DNA of 64,000 nucleotides, taken from the NCBI GenBank assembly GCA_023512835.1, contig CM042087.1, forward strand, positions 16,152,853-16,216,852, given 5' to 3'. Below, one piece after another: positions 11,650 through 23,492 of this stretch. The notes under the pieces were generated by a model. That model searched no databases. It was not told the origin of the DNA and saw only the letters and a program-made list of their open reading frames with translations. The stretch comes from Taxillus chinensis. Taxonomy: Eukaryota > Streptophyta > Magnoliopsida > Santalales > Loranthaceae. How positions within the stretch are numbered: position 1 is the stretch's first letter; each line of letters begins with the position of its first letter. The position numbers and the translations under genes are program-made.

Positions 11650-13931
11650 TTACACTTTTGGTGCCCAAACTTGTTTCGGGCGGTTAGAAAGAACAGCAGT
11701 AATGTCGACAGTTCCGGATTTGACTTTGCTAGTACTTTTAGCTCTCCAAGTTGACTTTAACTTGTTAGTTTCAGCTGCTTCTTTTATTTGGGTTATCTTG
11801 GGAGAGACACTCCTTTGAGGTTTAGATTTTGTTTTGCTCGAAGAACCCTTTTTATTGAACTGATCTTTATTGGTACGAATTTGTTTACAAAGCCAGTTAT
11901 CAGATAAACTCCAATATTCATAGTGATAATGACCTATTTCCCTACAGATGGAACAGACACTATAATGCGGAGTACAAACAGGGGATACAGATCTCTTAGA
12001 TTTTACAGACTTTCTACTCTGTTCCCTGTGGCCTAATTCATTGCGTTTGGGTGACGCGCTCTTGGCCCTAGATGCGTCAGCCTTAGCCTTTCCTTTCTTT
12101 TTGGGTGCTAGAGTTTTGGCTTTAACTGCAGCAGCCTTCCCTTCATCATTAGTTACGGGTGCTACTGCTTCGGGAAGTGCAGTAACAGCCTCGACTCCAC
12201 AGTCATAAACTATGGTGCCACCTGAAATGAAACCATCCAACAGTTTAGACGTACTAACAAGATATAAGTTGGTTAGTTTTGGAGTGAAATCCGGAGGACA
12301 CTCAATAGCTTGAGCATTGGAGGTTGATGATTCGGAGCCTAGGCCAGGTTTGACTCGAATATTATCTGGATCAGTCCTAAATGAAGAGGTTATTTCCCCG
12401 GATTTAAGCCACTTACGATTTATTTCCTTTTCATGTTCAAGTTCATTCTCGAGTCTTTTTATAATAACTTTTAGGCCTGAGAGATTGGTATTTAGCAGAT
12501 GATTTTCAGCCCTTAGATCGTGATACCAAGCTTCTTTTCCTCCAAAGTCAGCTATGTCTTTTTCAAGTCTAGTAATAGTAAATTCAAGACGTTTATTCTG
12601 ACTTTCCATATCTTTGTACATTTGAGTAATTATTAGTCTCTCATTCTTTTCATGATCACGTTCAGTAATAAGAGATTCTATTTTACTCATGAGCTCAGAG
12701 ATAGAAGGTACCTCAGTATTTGCCATGAGGCAAACGTTCGGCTTAGGAGTTGGCTCATCATCCGAGGATTCCTCCTCTTCTTCCGAGCCACTGATGTACT
12801 TTGTCACAAACGCCTTCCTCTTGTTCTTGCTGTTATCTGAGGTGGTACGTCGAGGAGTAACCTTATCACTTTTCTCTGCCGTCTTAGATTTGGATCTGCA
12901 TTCCTTGGCCCAGTGACCAGGTTTCCCACAATTAAAGCATTCTTGGGAGCTCGACTCCGATCGTTCCTTCCTTCTTGATGATGAGGGGCCTCTTCTGAAT
13001 CCTTTTCTACTTTTCCGAAGGAATCGTTCAAAGGATTTGACAAGAAGAGCTATTTCCTCTTCTGCGTCTGAGTCAGAATTCTCTGACTCATCCGTATCAT
13101 CCTCTTGATGATTACTGGAGCATTCCGTAGCTTTGAGGGCTACCCCTTTTTCTTTCCGAGCTATTTTCTCATCACGGTCAGTGTATCTGAATCTGACCTC
13201 ATGAGTCCGAAGCTCTCCGTATATTTCTTCAAGGGCAGTAAACGGCCAGTTTTTTTCAGCTTGCATCTGGAGCTGCTTGGAGTAGTACCGATCCGGCAGA
13301 GATCAAAAGAACTTGTCATTGATTTGAGACTGAGTGTAGTGTTCATTGATAGTTTTTAGCTCTAGAATGAGCTTGCCGAATCTCCGATAGATGCTCTCAA
13401 GGGATTCGCCAGGTTTGTGATTGAAACTCTCAAAGTTCTGTCTGAGAGCACATATCACGTTTTGCATCTGGGACTAACTCCCCTCATAGAGGATTGTCAG
13501 TTTATCCCAGACAGCTTTTGCTGTCGTGCAGCCCTGGACGTCCGTTTTGCTGTAACGTAAGCCAGAGCCTTTTCGCTAGCGCACTGCCAGGCTCTTTCAT
13601 CGTTGGTAAGTTCGGCATCCGTCTTTGGCCTTCTAACTCCATATTCTCCGATAGTCATCGGAATTGGAATCTCCTGATGAAGACAGGGCCACATGAGATG
13701 ATCATGGCATACCATAAACATCTTCATGCGAGCTTTCCACTGGGAGAAAAGCTCAGGTGTGAATTTGGGCGGTTTTGTCAGAGTAAAACCAGAACTCCGT
13801 GGTTGAGGAGTAGCGGCAGCAGCAGGTTGAGGTGGGTTGACGTTTTCACTGCTGCTTCGATTCGGGATGGGCTCTTGTGCACCTATGGAGTTAAGGCGAG
13901 TGTTGAATAGCATACTGCTTTCTTCGGCCAT
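11650..13931 (-). pseudogene. Copia gag (capsid/nucleocapsid), Sirevirus-like, broken
   Basis: Gag forms the virus-like particle and binds the element RNA. The chosen start at 13,931 (MAEESSML) lies 62 bases inside the LTR, just after the primer-binding site, and a similar start region is seen beside the LTR at 31,854. The N-terminal 145 codons run in one frame. A frameshift near 13,550 and in-frame stops near 13,464 and 13,300 break the capsid region. From 13,266 a 538-codon frame resumes and carries an acidic stretch, a CCHC zinc knuckle (CFNCGKPGHWAKEC, about 12,899-12,940), a lysine/serine-rich segment, and a second, degenerate CSICREIGH motif near 11,940. The long region after the knuckle fits Sirevirus gag. 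It shares a frame with protease downstream after a stop at 11,652-11,650. Confidence 0.88.
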
Positions 13932-13978
13932 TGCTGAGAGTGAAAGAGTGGGATCTCTACTTAGAACAAATAGAACGT

Positions 13979-13990
13979 GCTCTGATACCA
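13979..13990 (-). promoter_or_regulatory. Primer-binding site, initiator tRNA-Met type
   Basis: The - strand reads TGGTATCAGAGC, complementary to the 3' end of plant initiator tRNA-Met. It lies two bases inside the 5' LTR, as expected for minus-strand priming. The same 12-mer is found beside three other LTRs in this window. Confidence 0.93.
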
Positions 13991-13992
13991 CT

Positions 13993-15399
13993 TGATCGTC
14001 CCTTGGAGCCTAGAGGGGGGTGAATAGGCTCTTATCAAAACTCTTTTGATTCTCTTATGACACAACACTTATCTAGTTAAGTGATAAAATCACTGCGGAA
14101 GATAACCAGATAGTGGAAGTATTTTGTTTTATTATCAAAAGCTAAATACAACAAAATAGAAGCAAGACTCTTTTACACTCTGTTTACAAAAGGATTCACA
14201 CACTAGCCTATATTATGTCTTTGAACTCTTGTGCATACACAGGGTTGATTCAGGCTCGCTCGCACACACTTTTCAAATGTACAAGTATGAATATTTATAA
14301 AAACATTCCTAAGAGACAACCTTGGAACTTATAGTTCCGAAATACATTCAGCACTAACTATTCCTCGGTAATCTCTCTGCCTTGACTGTTGTGGTTTGTG
14401 GAGATCAAGATCTTGGGTTTGAAGAGTATAAGTGCCTTTGTAAGTTCCTAAGTATAATTAAAGTTGTGTCCACATATCCGGGTGATCCACGTGTAAGATT
14501 CTTCAGGTTCTCAACGAGTTTGTCTTACATCGGGACACCACGAGCTGATAACTTTAAATGCGGTAAGTTAAAGTAGCATCTTCTTGGTCCGGTGTAATTT
14601 TCCTTACTTTGTTGCTAATGAAGCTCGGAACCTTACTCCGTGTCAGTGGTTGCTTACTCCGTATCTATTTGGTACTGGAATCCTTAGTCCGTGTCAGCGC
14701 TTCCTTACTCCGTGTGAATGAGAAGGTCGGAGTGCTTATTCCGTATCAATGCTTCCTTACTCCGCATGTAAGTTCCTTACTCTGTACGAGTTTCTTACTC
14801 CGTGCGAGTTTAAAGGATCGGATGGCTTACTCCATACTAGCACATCCTTACTCCGCATGAGTGAGTGGTCCGGATTCCTTACTCCGCATCTGGTTTCCTT
14901 ACTCCGTGCGAATAAAGATTCGGATCCTTATTCCACACCAGTACTTCCTTACTCCGTATGTATGGAAGACTTGGATGCCTTACTCCGTGTCTTCTTTACT
15001 TTAGTTCGCTTGAGTGGAAGACTTAACTTTTTAACTCCGTGTTGACTCTTTTTCTTCGTGCGACCTTATAGATCAAGATTCTTATTCTGCATCAGTTTGA
15101 CTTATCCATTTGAGGTATTAAGAGCAGATTCCTTAATCCGTAGCTTTTACGTTCCTTAGTCCGCACAAATGTTCCTTATTCCGTATGTATAGGGGACTTG
15201 GTTATTTACCAAGTGTTTGACGACACTCACTCTCATCCAGATCAGGATTATGTATCCTGTCCTTAGTTTTGCTCTTACGAGTGTATCTCCGGATTAATAA
15301 CATATCTTCTGCAATGATTAAAGACAAGACACAAAATATCTCAAATCAAATTACATAGGGCTTTATCAGCATTATCCAAATTCTGGGCTTGATCCAACA
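13993..15399 (-). repeat. 5' LTR of the 14.2-kb copia element
   Basis: This is the partner of the LTR at 1,190-2,596. It is separated by two bases from the tRNA-Met primer-binding site on its left, which fixes the element as reading on the - strand. The TATA-like motif is near 14,287-14,299 and the CCTTACTCCG array is at about 14,613-15,183. The right flank AATAG (15,400-15,404) is the target duplication. Confidence 0.95.
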
Positions 15400-15924
15400 A
15401 ATAGTGTGTGAGTTTTCAATCAAAGTATAATAGAGAGTGTGTTTCCTTTGATGAGCGCAATAGGGAACTCTCATGTTTGCTTGGTAAGTACTTAATTAAT
15501 AACTAGTGGAGAATGTAGGAGGAGCTTTCCACCCATTGATTTTCTGTTAGGTATGGTATTTGGGCTTGTGTGGAGAGAAATGAGTGTTTATATTTGAGTG
15601 AGGCAGCTTTATCCTAGGTAAGAATTTTAAGGGAAATTAGGTGCTATTTTATCATGGTATGCTTGCTAATGTCTGAATTTTCAGTGATGAGACTGCATGG
15701 TTGTTGGACTTAAGGGTATGGACATGATTGAGCTTAATTATAATTCATTTTGAGTTATTTGATTGCCCACTTCATCATGATAGAATTGTATGCCTAGGAA
15801 ACCATGACTCTCTTTGAGTTTTATTTATCTTATTTTCATTCCAGTGTGACTATATGTTTATTTTATTTTTGTATCTTTGTGTGTTTTTGCTTGAGGACAA
15901 GCAATGGTTTAAGTGTGGTGTATT

Positions 15925-16045
15925 TGATAACGTGCATTTATGTCGTTATTCTAGTGCAGATTTAGGGTATTAAAGAGCATGATAAGAGCTTAATTCATCC
16001 ATATTTCTTAGATATTTGCTCTAACACCCTAGGAAGACTGCTTGG

Positions 16046-16095
<50 letters not shown>

Positions 16096-17428
16096 ATTTT
16101 TGAGTTGTTTTGGCAGGTTTTTAGGCAATTTCATCTCATGAACATCACCCAAATCACTTGATTTACCAAAGAAGGAACTTGTGGCAAAATAGGGCAGCCT
16201 GAGGAGGCAAAATAAGGGTGCACGCCATATGGACCCTTATGACGTGCAAGGATTTTATTGAAGCCCTACCTTATACACATTTCCAGGAAGCTTGGAGCAA
16301 AAGTTCAGATCTTTTAGAGGTGCACGTCATATGGCCATATGACGTGCAATATGCCGTGCAGCCATATTTTTTGCATCGATTGCTTTGTTTTATTATTTTA
16401 AGCACTTTTCTCTAAAGCACCTAGTCCAAATTATGCTTGGTTCGAGTTGTATTCAAGTTGGAAGAAAAATGGAAACTGCTTATCAAAACTACGTCCTTTT
16501 GATAAGTGGCAACTGCGGATGGCTAGGGCACTCAGTGCACAGCAGTTTTCTCTATAAATAGAAGAGGCAACAACCCTTTTGGAGCAGACTTAGAGGGGCA
16601 CATTTTTTTAGAGAGAGAGAGAGAGACTCACGTTTTTGGAGGCTAGGGTTCTGATCCTGGAGCTACCGATCCTAGAAGGTTTGACGGCTGGAGAAGACCT
16701 AAAGTTGGAGTTTTGCTGCACATGCCTGAGGATGATGTTCTTTATTTCTTATTGTTTATCCAAGAACATGTGTGAGTAGTTTCCTTTATCTAGGGGAGCA
16801 ATGTAGCCCCCTAAGTTGTTAAACTGATTGATTGAATATTGAGTTTGTTTAATTGAGATTGCATGTTTTATGGATCTGTTCTTATCTTTTAATATCTGGG
16901 GTGTACACCTGGGTCTTCTTAGCCTTAGTCTGAGGCTGATCTTTGATTCATAACATATTTTTGATTGGTGTGACCATTACCCTGTCATGAGTATGATAAT
17001 TAGGCTTTGCATGTTGATGTCATGATAACCATTCAGCCAGACAACACTTAGAAGGGCTGGCAATGACCAATTGCAATACCTTGGTTTAGTTATAGCATGT
17101 TATCAATTAAATAATCTCAAGAACCTTAAAATCAGTAGAAACATCATAGGGAGGTGAAGTTGTGACCCTAGATACCTTTAATCCTTGAATCTTAATCCTA
17201 AAATCAATTTGCTTTCTTTGTTTATTCAGAAAACCAAATAAAAATTAGATCTTTAGTTTAAAAAAGAAAACTTTTTAACAAGACATTTTATAGAACAAGA
17301 GTAATTTGGTGTTTTGATTTGAGAACTAGAAAACTAGGTTAATCCCTGTGGGTTCGACCCCTTATTTACTACTATTCTGTTAGTATAAACCGAGGGAAAT
17401 AATTATCTTGAAGAGAGATTTTACGACA
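15925..17428 (+). repeat. 3' LTR of the Athila-like element
   Basis: It starts TGATAACGTGC directly after the AAGTGTGGTG tract. It contains an (AT)n run at about 16,039-16,093, the palindrome CTTATCAAAAC...TTTTGATAAG at 16,479-16,506, a TATA box (CTATAAATA) at 16,552-16,560, and near its end CCCTGTGGGTTCGACC, a block common close to the 3' end of Athila/Tat LTRs. The end at about 17,428 (ACGACA) is my best estimate. The first 620 bp match 30,095-30,717. Confidence 0.75.
16039..16093. repeat. (AT)n microsatellite
   Basis: About 50 bp of alternating AT inside the Athila LTR. The related LTR at 30,095 has only a short ATATATAT here, so it expanded in this copy or contracted in the other. Confidence 0.95.
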
Positions 17429-17433
17429 TTAGC

Positions 17434-17655
17434 TTACTCTTTTAGGGAGGCAAAAAATCTGTCTATCAAGACCTCCTCCCGAACCTCCTGCCAGATACCA
17501 TCCTTCAGCTCTTGGACTTCCAGTTGGATGCTCTCTCGCAGCTGTGCCAACAACAGCACATGTCCTCTAGCGGGCTGCCCCGCACCAGGACCCTCGTGGG
17601 CAGATGACTCATCAGCCACTGCCCCTGACGCACGTGTCGCTCTCCTTGGTGGCAT
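17434..17655 (-). pseudogene. N-terminal fragment of a Ty3-gypsy gag
   Basis: The start MPPRRATRASGAVADE at 17,655 is of the MPPRR type often seen in plant chromovirus-like gag. A short amphipathic stretch follows, then the frame ends after about 74 codons at the deletion junction near 17,455, with the last codons read from joined sequence. It sits 430 bp downstream of the primer-binding site in the correct orientation. No capsid, zinc knuckle or protease remains. Confidence 0.65.
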
Positions 17656-18084
17656 TCCTACTACACGTAGTAAGGAACACAAACGTTAAAACGAATTCGA
17701 ATCTATCACGTGTCACTACCTCTACCCCACTTATCAATTCTACTATCATAGGGCAGTACACACATACATTGCATCAATCCACATTGCACACAGCTCAATT
17801 AAACAAGGAGTTCTCATGCTCAAGGTATTCCAAGAAAATTCAGAGTTGCACATTTCACACTTTATCACGCTATTCAAGTTTTTTTTCTAGTTTATCAAAC
17901 ATAAACAACAAATGCAACTAGTGCCCTAATGGCAATGAATGCAAATCCTACCTCAGGTCCAGACTACCCCAAGTATACCTTAGAGGCTCAAAGAGGACCG
18001 TGTTGATCAGGCACGTCCCTCAAGGCTCCTCCAAAGGACTCAAGATAACCAGATCCGCCCATTACCCTAGGCCAACTAGACCAT

Positions 18085-18096
18085 GCTCTGATACCA
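18085..18096 (-). promoter_or_regulatory. Primer-binding site, initiator tRNA-Met type
   Basis: The - strand reads TGGTATCAGAGC, three or four bases inside the LTR end at about 18,100. Confidence 0.88.
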
Positions 18097-18654
18097 TACT
18101 TTCACACCCCGAATTTCCAACCCGAGGAAACCGGTTTGTGACTCCCCTTTACCCACCCGGTGGGCAAGGGGTTGATATACAACATCACGCAAGACTTCGT
18201 ACACACACAGCAGAAATTCATAATAATGTAAATCAAATATCTTTATTAATTTCAAATCACAATAAACGTTTACAACCAAACCACACGCCTTTATTACATT
18301 CAAATTCTTTTTTTTATAATCTCTCCCCACTGGGTTACATCGGTTTCCACAAAATAGCATAATTGAAAAGGAACAGTAAACAAATATGGTCTTCCACCTT
18401 GGGGTTCCACCTAACGCCTGTAGGTTCCTACAAGAAAACACATCATAGTAGGAGGAGTGAGCAACCACAGCTCAGTAGGGATCAAGTCTCCCCAACCCAT
18501 CCCATGCACCTAACCACTACATGATAATGTGTACTAGTGCAGTGTCGTGGCAGTAGTAAATACAAGTAAAGCACACCACTCAAATGGGCGCAACCACAGC
18601 CCCAGCCACGCTGGCTCCATAGCCTCACAGGCTACCAATATCACAGCCTTTCAG

Positions 18655-19070
18655 GCTAACAATTTAACCGCCTCTCGGGCAAATATTTAACCACCTCTCA
18701 GGCAAATGTTTAACCGCCTCTCAGGCAAATAGTTTAATCGACTCTTAGGCAAATAGTTCCCACAACTTCTCAGGCTGACAATCATACAATCAAACACATA
18801 ACATACATTTCTGCCTCACAGGCATAAAATCAAACACATGGCATGTGCACAATCACAGATTCTCAAACTCAGCCACACGGGCATAAAATCAAACACGTAA
18901 TAGGCATAGCCATACAGGCATATTATCAAACACATAATAGGCATAGCCACACAGACATATTATCAAACATATAACGTGCACACATTCATAGGCTCACAAA
19001 CACAGCCACACAGGCATAAAATCGAACACTTATCATGCAAGCATACTTGCACAGGATAACAAACGTCCAC
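18655..19070. repeat. Two minisatellite arrays inside a gypsy LTR
   Basis: First array: about four copies of a 23-24-bp unit of the form TTTAACCGCCTCTCAGGCAA. Second array: several degenerate copies of a unit built on CACACAGGCATAAAATCAAA. Copies differ in length and sequence, so this is ordinary LTR-internal repetition. Confidence 0.8.
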
Positions 19071-19326
19071 ATAGGAGATCACATCAAATTTGTCATTGAA
19101 GGCCAACATTCATATAGGATATCACACCTATATGAATTTACATATATATATGTATATTATAACAACAACGATAATACTCGACAGCTTATCCACCACAGGG
19201 TCTAACCCCGGAATGGGTACTAGAAGAGACAGAACCCCTACCTCAACAAGTTCCCCCTTGTCCTTGCTTCCACGCTAGATGTCGTCCGCCCGCACGAATC
19301 ACCCCAGCAACAGCGCTCAAGAACTC

Positions 19327-19434
<108 letters not shown>

Positions 19435-19505
19435 GACGGCTGCGGCGGCTGACAACAAAAACTCTAAACCTAAAACAAAGAGAGCTCCTCCTTATATAGA
19501 CCTCA

Positions 19506-19645
19506 CTTATCAAAACGACGTAGTTTTGATAAATGAAATCCCACCATCAAAACGACATAGTTTTGGTAAATGAAACACACCATCAAAACGATGTAGCTTT
19601 GATAAATGAAACACACCATCAAAACGACATAGCTTTGATAAATGA
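19506..19645. repeat. Four tandem copies of a palindromic unit next to the LTR TATA box
   Basis: Each roughly 37-bp unit contains ATCAAAAC-GACRTA-GYTTTGAT followed by AAATGAAACACACC. The inner part is a near-perfect inverted repeat. On the element strand the array ends six bases before the TATA box at 19,491-19,500. The same palindrome occurs once beside the TATA box of the Athila LTRs. Confidence 0.85.
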
Positions 19646-19912
19646 AACACTCCCTCGAAGACTCGTAGAACACTCCTCGAAGATCACCGCCTCGGAGCCT
19701 CGTAGTTGCAGCCTCGAAGATCGCTAAAAACGTGGCCTCGAAGATCTGTCTCGAAGATCAAACCTTTGACCATCAAACCTTCGAACTTTGACCCTCAGTC
19801 TTTGACCCTACGACCCAAATCTTCGAGTCTTCCACCTTTCGACCCAAGTGTTCGCCTAGGGTACTGTTCATCTTCGTTCCAGCTTGTTCTTCCCAAAACA
19901 CAGGTCATTACA

Positions 19913-20717
19913 AAACCTTAAACAGTTGAACATCTCTAAAAATATACAGTGCAACAACAACCCTAATAGGAAGAAACAATCCAGGCACACACAGGTTACC
20001 CAATCAAAGAACTTAAAGACTAAACCTGTGAAGAAAACTGCTAATTTTGTGCCTAAGAAAGCTGTCAAAGGTAATAGTAAGGAAGGAGAGTCGTGTATGT
20101 ACTCCGAGGACCACCTTGCTAATGTGACTAATTCTAGATCACCTAAATTAGCATGGAAAATTAAGTCTGCTCCCTCTTACTGGAAACCTAAAATGATAAC
20201 TACAGCTCACACTTACCCAATGCCCAATCTTAATTGGGCCCCCCCAGACTTAGTTGCTCATTGTGTAGGAACAGGTACCTGAAGCTGAAAGCAGCCACCG
20301 AAAACAAAAGATCAATTCCAGCCAGTGGTATCTTAACAGTGCCTGTTCTATACACATGATAGATGATGCCTCTCTATTGAGTGAGGTAAGGGAGGTTGCA
20401 GCTTCATCTATCACTTTCGGGGACAACAAAAAGGGTAAGATTGTTGGTAAGGGTACTCTCTCTAATGGTTCTATTTCAATTCAGAATGTATCTGTTGTTC
20501 AAGGTCTTAAACATAACCTGTTGAGCATAAGTCAATTGTGTAACAAGGGTTCTGAAGTTTTGTTCACTAAACACACCTGCACAGTTATGGACCCTATCTC
20601 CAAAGAGGTGAAGCTGAATGGGCATAGACAAGGCAATGTCTACAAGTTGGTCTTTGGTAATGCTCAATCTACTGAACCAATTTGTTTTTTGTCCAAAGCT
20701 TCACCTAACATTAGTTA
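19913..20717 (+). pseudogene. Copia gag end and protease with mutated active site
   Basis: The gag tail is Lys/Asn-rich (to about 20,280) and ends in a stop (TGA at 20,280-20,282). The protease follows (about 20,310 on). Its active site reads WYLNSACSIHM, where the family has D-S-G: the catalytic Asp is Asn and the Gly is Ala, so it cannot work as an aspartic protease. The ITFGDNKKGKIVGKGTL and VQGLKHNLLSISQLCN blocks downstream are typical and intact. The segment ends at a TAG at 20,716-20,718, directly before the integrase zinc region. Confidence 0.85.
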
Positions 20718-20718
20718 G

Positions 20719-21602
20719 TTGTGGCACAAGAGATTCGGCCATTTAAACTTTAAGACTATGTCTAAACTAGCATCTCTTGATTTGGTTGAGGGCTTACCCA
20801 AGCATGTTTATGAGAAAGAACACCCTTATAGGGATTGTCAGCTGGGTAAGCAGGTTAAACATTCCTTTAAGACTGTAGATAAAAGCTCAATCACACAACC
20901 ACTTGAACTTCTGCACATGGACCTATGTGGACTAATCAATGTGTCTTCGTTATCTGGTGCACGATACTTCCTTGCAGTAGTAGATGACTATACCAGATAC
21001 ACATGGGTCATGTTTCTCAGAAACAAAACTGAAACATTTGAGAATCTTGTTGAACTCTTCAATTGGGTCACTAATGTTAAGAGTCTTTCTATTAAGTGCA
21101 TTCACAATGATCATGGCAAGGAATTTGAATTTTCTGATATGTTAGAGTTTTGTACTGAACATGGTATCCAGCATAATTTCTCAGCACCAAGAACTCCACA
21201 ACAAATGGAGTGGCTGAAAGAAAGAATCGGACATTAGTTGAAGCAGCTAGAACCATGCTGACAGGAGCTCAGTTCCCAAAATCCCTATGGGCTGAAGCTG
21301 TTGCCACTACTTGTTATGTACAAAACAGAACTCTAATTAACAAACGAGCCATGAAAACACCCTATGAGTTATGGAAGGGAAGGAGACCAAACATTGGTCA
21401 CCTAAGGATCTTCGGGTGTACTTGCTACATTCTGAACAATGGCAAGGATTACTTGAATAAGTTTGATGCCAAATCAGATGATGGATATCTCATTGGATAT
21501 TCCATGACTAGCAAGGCTTATCGTGTGTTTAATAAAAGGACTAAAGTTGTTGAAGAGTCTATTCATGTTTCTTTTGATGAGACTAACTATGGAATGTAGA
21601 AA
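20719..21602 (+). pseudogene. Copia integrase, broken
   Basis: It begins LWHKRFGHLNFKT (the HH part of the zinc site). The CC part reads YRDCQLGK, where CxxC is expected, so the first Cys is Tyr. The core shows MDLCG, then IHNDHGKEFE with the second Asp. A frameshift at about 21,212 separates PRTPQQ from MAERKNRTLVEAARTM, the catalytic Glu block. It ends with a stop at 21,597-21,599. The residue changes are mostly compatible with transitions. Confidence 0.88.
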
Positions 21603-21623
21603 GGAGATCAAAATGTAAATGAA

Positions 21624-23492
21624 GTGCAGGACACTATCATTGTTGAAGACCAAGACACAAATAACCCTACTATAACAGAACCAAAGGAAGATGCACCTGA
21701 ACCTGACGAACAAAGAGCTGAACCGGTTGCTGTGGAACCAAGTCAAAAATCAGCAGAAAATCATGACCTTTACACTCAACCTGTTCAGCCTCTGCCACTT
21801 CCACCAGCCCAAGAACCTGACATTGAGCAATTAGGCATTCATCATGAAGAAAGAGAAGACCTTCCAAAGGCAAGGAGAAGGTTAAAGGACCACCCTTCTG
21901 AACTGATAATAGGAGATCCTGCTGCACGAGTTAAAACAAAGGCTGTCACACTCCATGAAAATCTTTATATGTGTTTCCTATCACAAGTGGAGCCAAAATC
22001 AGTTGATGATGCAGTTCAGGATCACTATTGGATTGACGCAATGCAAGAAAAATTAAATTAGTTCAAAAGACCGAAAGTATGGGAGTTGGTCAACAGGCAC
22101 AGATCACAGCAAGTCATTGGCATGAAATGGATTTTCAGAAACAAACTTGATACTGATGGTGTTGTAATCAAAAACAAGGCCAAACTGGTTGAAAAAGGAT
22201 ACAGACAAGTAGAAGGAATCGACTATGATGAAACCTTTGCACCAGTTGCTAGACTGGAGGCCATCCGCATGTTCTTAGCATATGTAGCATACACGGACTT
22301 CAAAGTTTATCAGATGGATATCAAGAGTGCTTTCTTGAATGGAGACCTCCAAGAAGAAGTCTATGTTGAACAACCACCCGGATTTCAAGAGCCAAACCAA
22401 GAGCATAAGGTATACAAACTGAAGAAGGCTCTATATGGACTAAAACAAGCTCCCAAAGCGTGGTATGAAACATTGTTAGAGTATTTGATCAAGAACAAGT
22501 TCATAAAAGGCAAGATTGACCCCACACTGTTTCTCAAGGAAGAAAAAGGATCACCCTTGATAGTCCAAATTTATGTGGATAACATCATCTTCGGATCAAG
22601 GGACAAAAAGCTATGTGAAAACTTCTCCCATCTAATGAAAAGTGAATATGAGATGAGTATGATGGAGGTCAAGCAGTTGGAGGATGGGATTTTTATCAGT
22701 CAAACCAAATACACCAAGGAGATACTGAAGAAGTTTAAGATGACTGATGTGACTCACATGAAAACTCACATTCCTACAAACGCCAAACTGGATATGGATG
22801 AAGCAGGCAAGGAAGTGGATATCTCAGAATACAGAAGCATGATTGGATCCTTGCTGTACCTGACAACAAGCAGACTTGACATAATGTTTGCAACATGTAT
22901 CTGTGCCAGATACCAAGCTAATCCCAAGGAATCCCACTTGTCTCATGTTAAGAGGATTATGCGGTATCTAAAGGGAATTGAAAATTTGGGACTATGGTAT
23001 CCAAGAGAGTCTGATTTCAAACTAAGAGGATATTCAGATGCAGACTTTGCCGGCTGTAGGATTGATAGGAAGAGCACAAGTGGAACATGCCAACTTCTTG
23101 GCAACAGATTTGTATCCTAGTTTAGCAAGAAATAGAATTTAGTTTCAACCTCCACAGTTGAAGCTAAATATATTGCTGCAGGAAGCTGTTGTGCTCAGTT
23201 GCTTTGGATGGCTAGTCAACTTTCAGACTATGGGTTTAACCTGAAGGTTGTGCCTCTGTACTATGACAATACAAATGTCATTGCAATCTCCAACAATCCT
23301 GTTATACATCCCAAAACCAAGCACATTGAGGTCAGACATCACTTCATACGTGACCATGTGCTGAAGAAAGACATTTCCCTGGAGTATATATCCATTGATG
23401 ACCAGCTTGCAGACATATTCACCAAACCACTGCAAGAAGCCAGGTTCAATGAACTTGTGACAAAACTTGGCATGTTAGATTTAAATTCATAA
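21624..23492 (+). pseudogene. Copia reverse transcriptase and RNase H, catalytic site altered
   Basis: A Pro/Glu-rich linker (21,624-21,880) leads to the RT core (22,086 on: [34 protein letters not shown]). The catalytic box reads YVDN in place of YVDD. A nine-codon in-frame gap after MSMM (near 22,662) removes the block that reads GELSYFLG in the first element. Stops lie at 22,059-22,061 and twice near 23,118-23,135 (SW and KKQ positions, likely TGG and CAG origins). RNase H resumes to ADIFTKPLQEARFNELVTKL and a natural end at 23,490-23,492. Confidence 0.9.

Larger units (their letters stand above)
1190..15399 (-). mobile_element. Complete Sirevirus-like Ty1-copia retrotransposon, 14.2 kb
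   Basis: Two 1,407-bp LTRs (1,190-2,596 and 13,993-15,399) flank an 11.4-kb internal region. The 5-bp target duplication AATAG is at 1,185-1,189 and 15,400-15,404. The primer-binding site matches initiator tRNA-Met (TGGTATCAGAGC on the - strand, 13,979-13,990), and a PPT lies at about 2,597-2,607. Order on the - strand is LTR, gag with zinc knuckle, protease, integrase, reverse transcriptase, RNase H, a spacer holding a 1.15-kb tandem duplication, an accessory ORF with a Ulp1-like domain, then LTR. Pol before a long spacer and an extra 3' ORF, a long gag and long LTRs are typical of Sireviruses. All ORFs are broken, mostly by stop codons, so this copy is not autonomous. It inserted into the Athila-like element. 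Confidence 0.93.
1..17428 (+). mobile_element. Athila-like Ty3-gypsy retrotransposon, 3' end, split by a copia insertion
   Basis: The element is present in two pieces, 1-1,189 and 15,400-17,428, separated by the complete copia element at 1,190-15,399. The second piece contains the signature TTGAGGACAAGC followed by GGTTTAAGTGTGG at about 15,892-15,919, immediately before an LTR starting TGATAACG at 15,925. This spacing is characteristic of the polypurine-tract region of plant Athila-type elements. A similar purine motif lies near 184. Between 137 and 1,189 and between 15,405 and 15,924 I see only non-coding AT-rich sequence. The 5' LTR, gag and pol are left of the window. The clade assignment rests on the PPT/LTR motifs and not on a protein domain. 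Confidence 0.65.

Noticed and set aside
18655..18780. Regularly spaced 23-24-bp repeats, CRISPR-like at first sight
   Set aside because: The units are contiguous with no unique spacers and lie in a plant retrotransposon LTR. They are a minisatellite.
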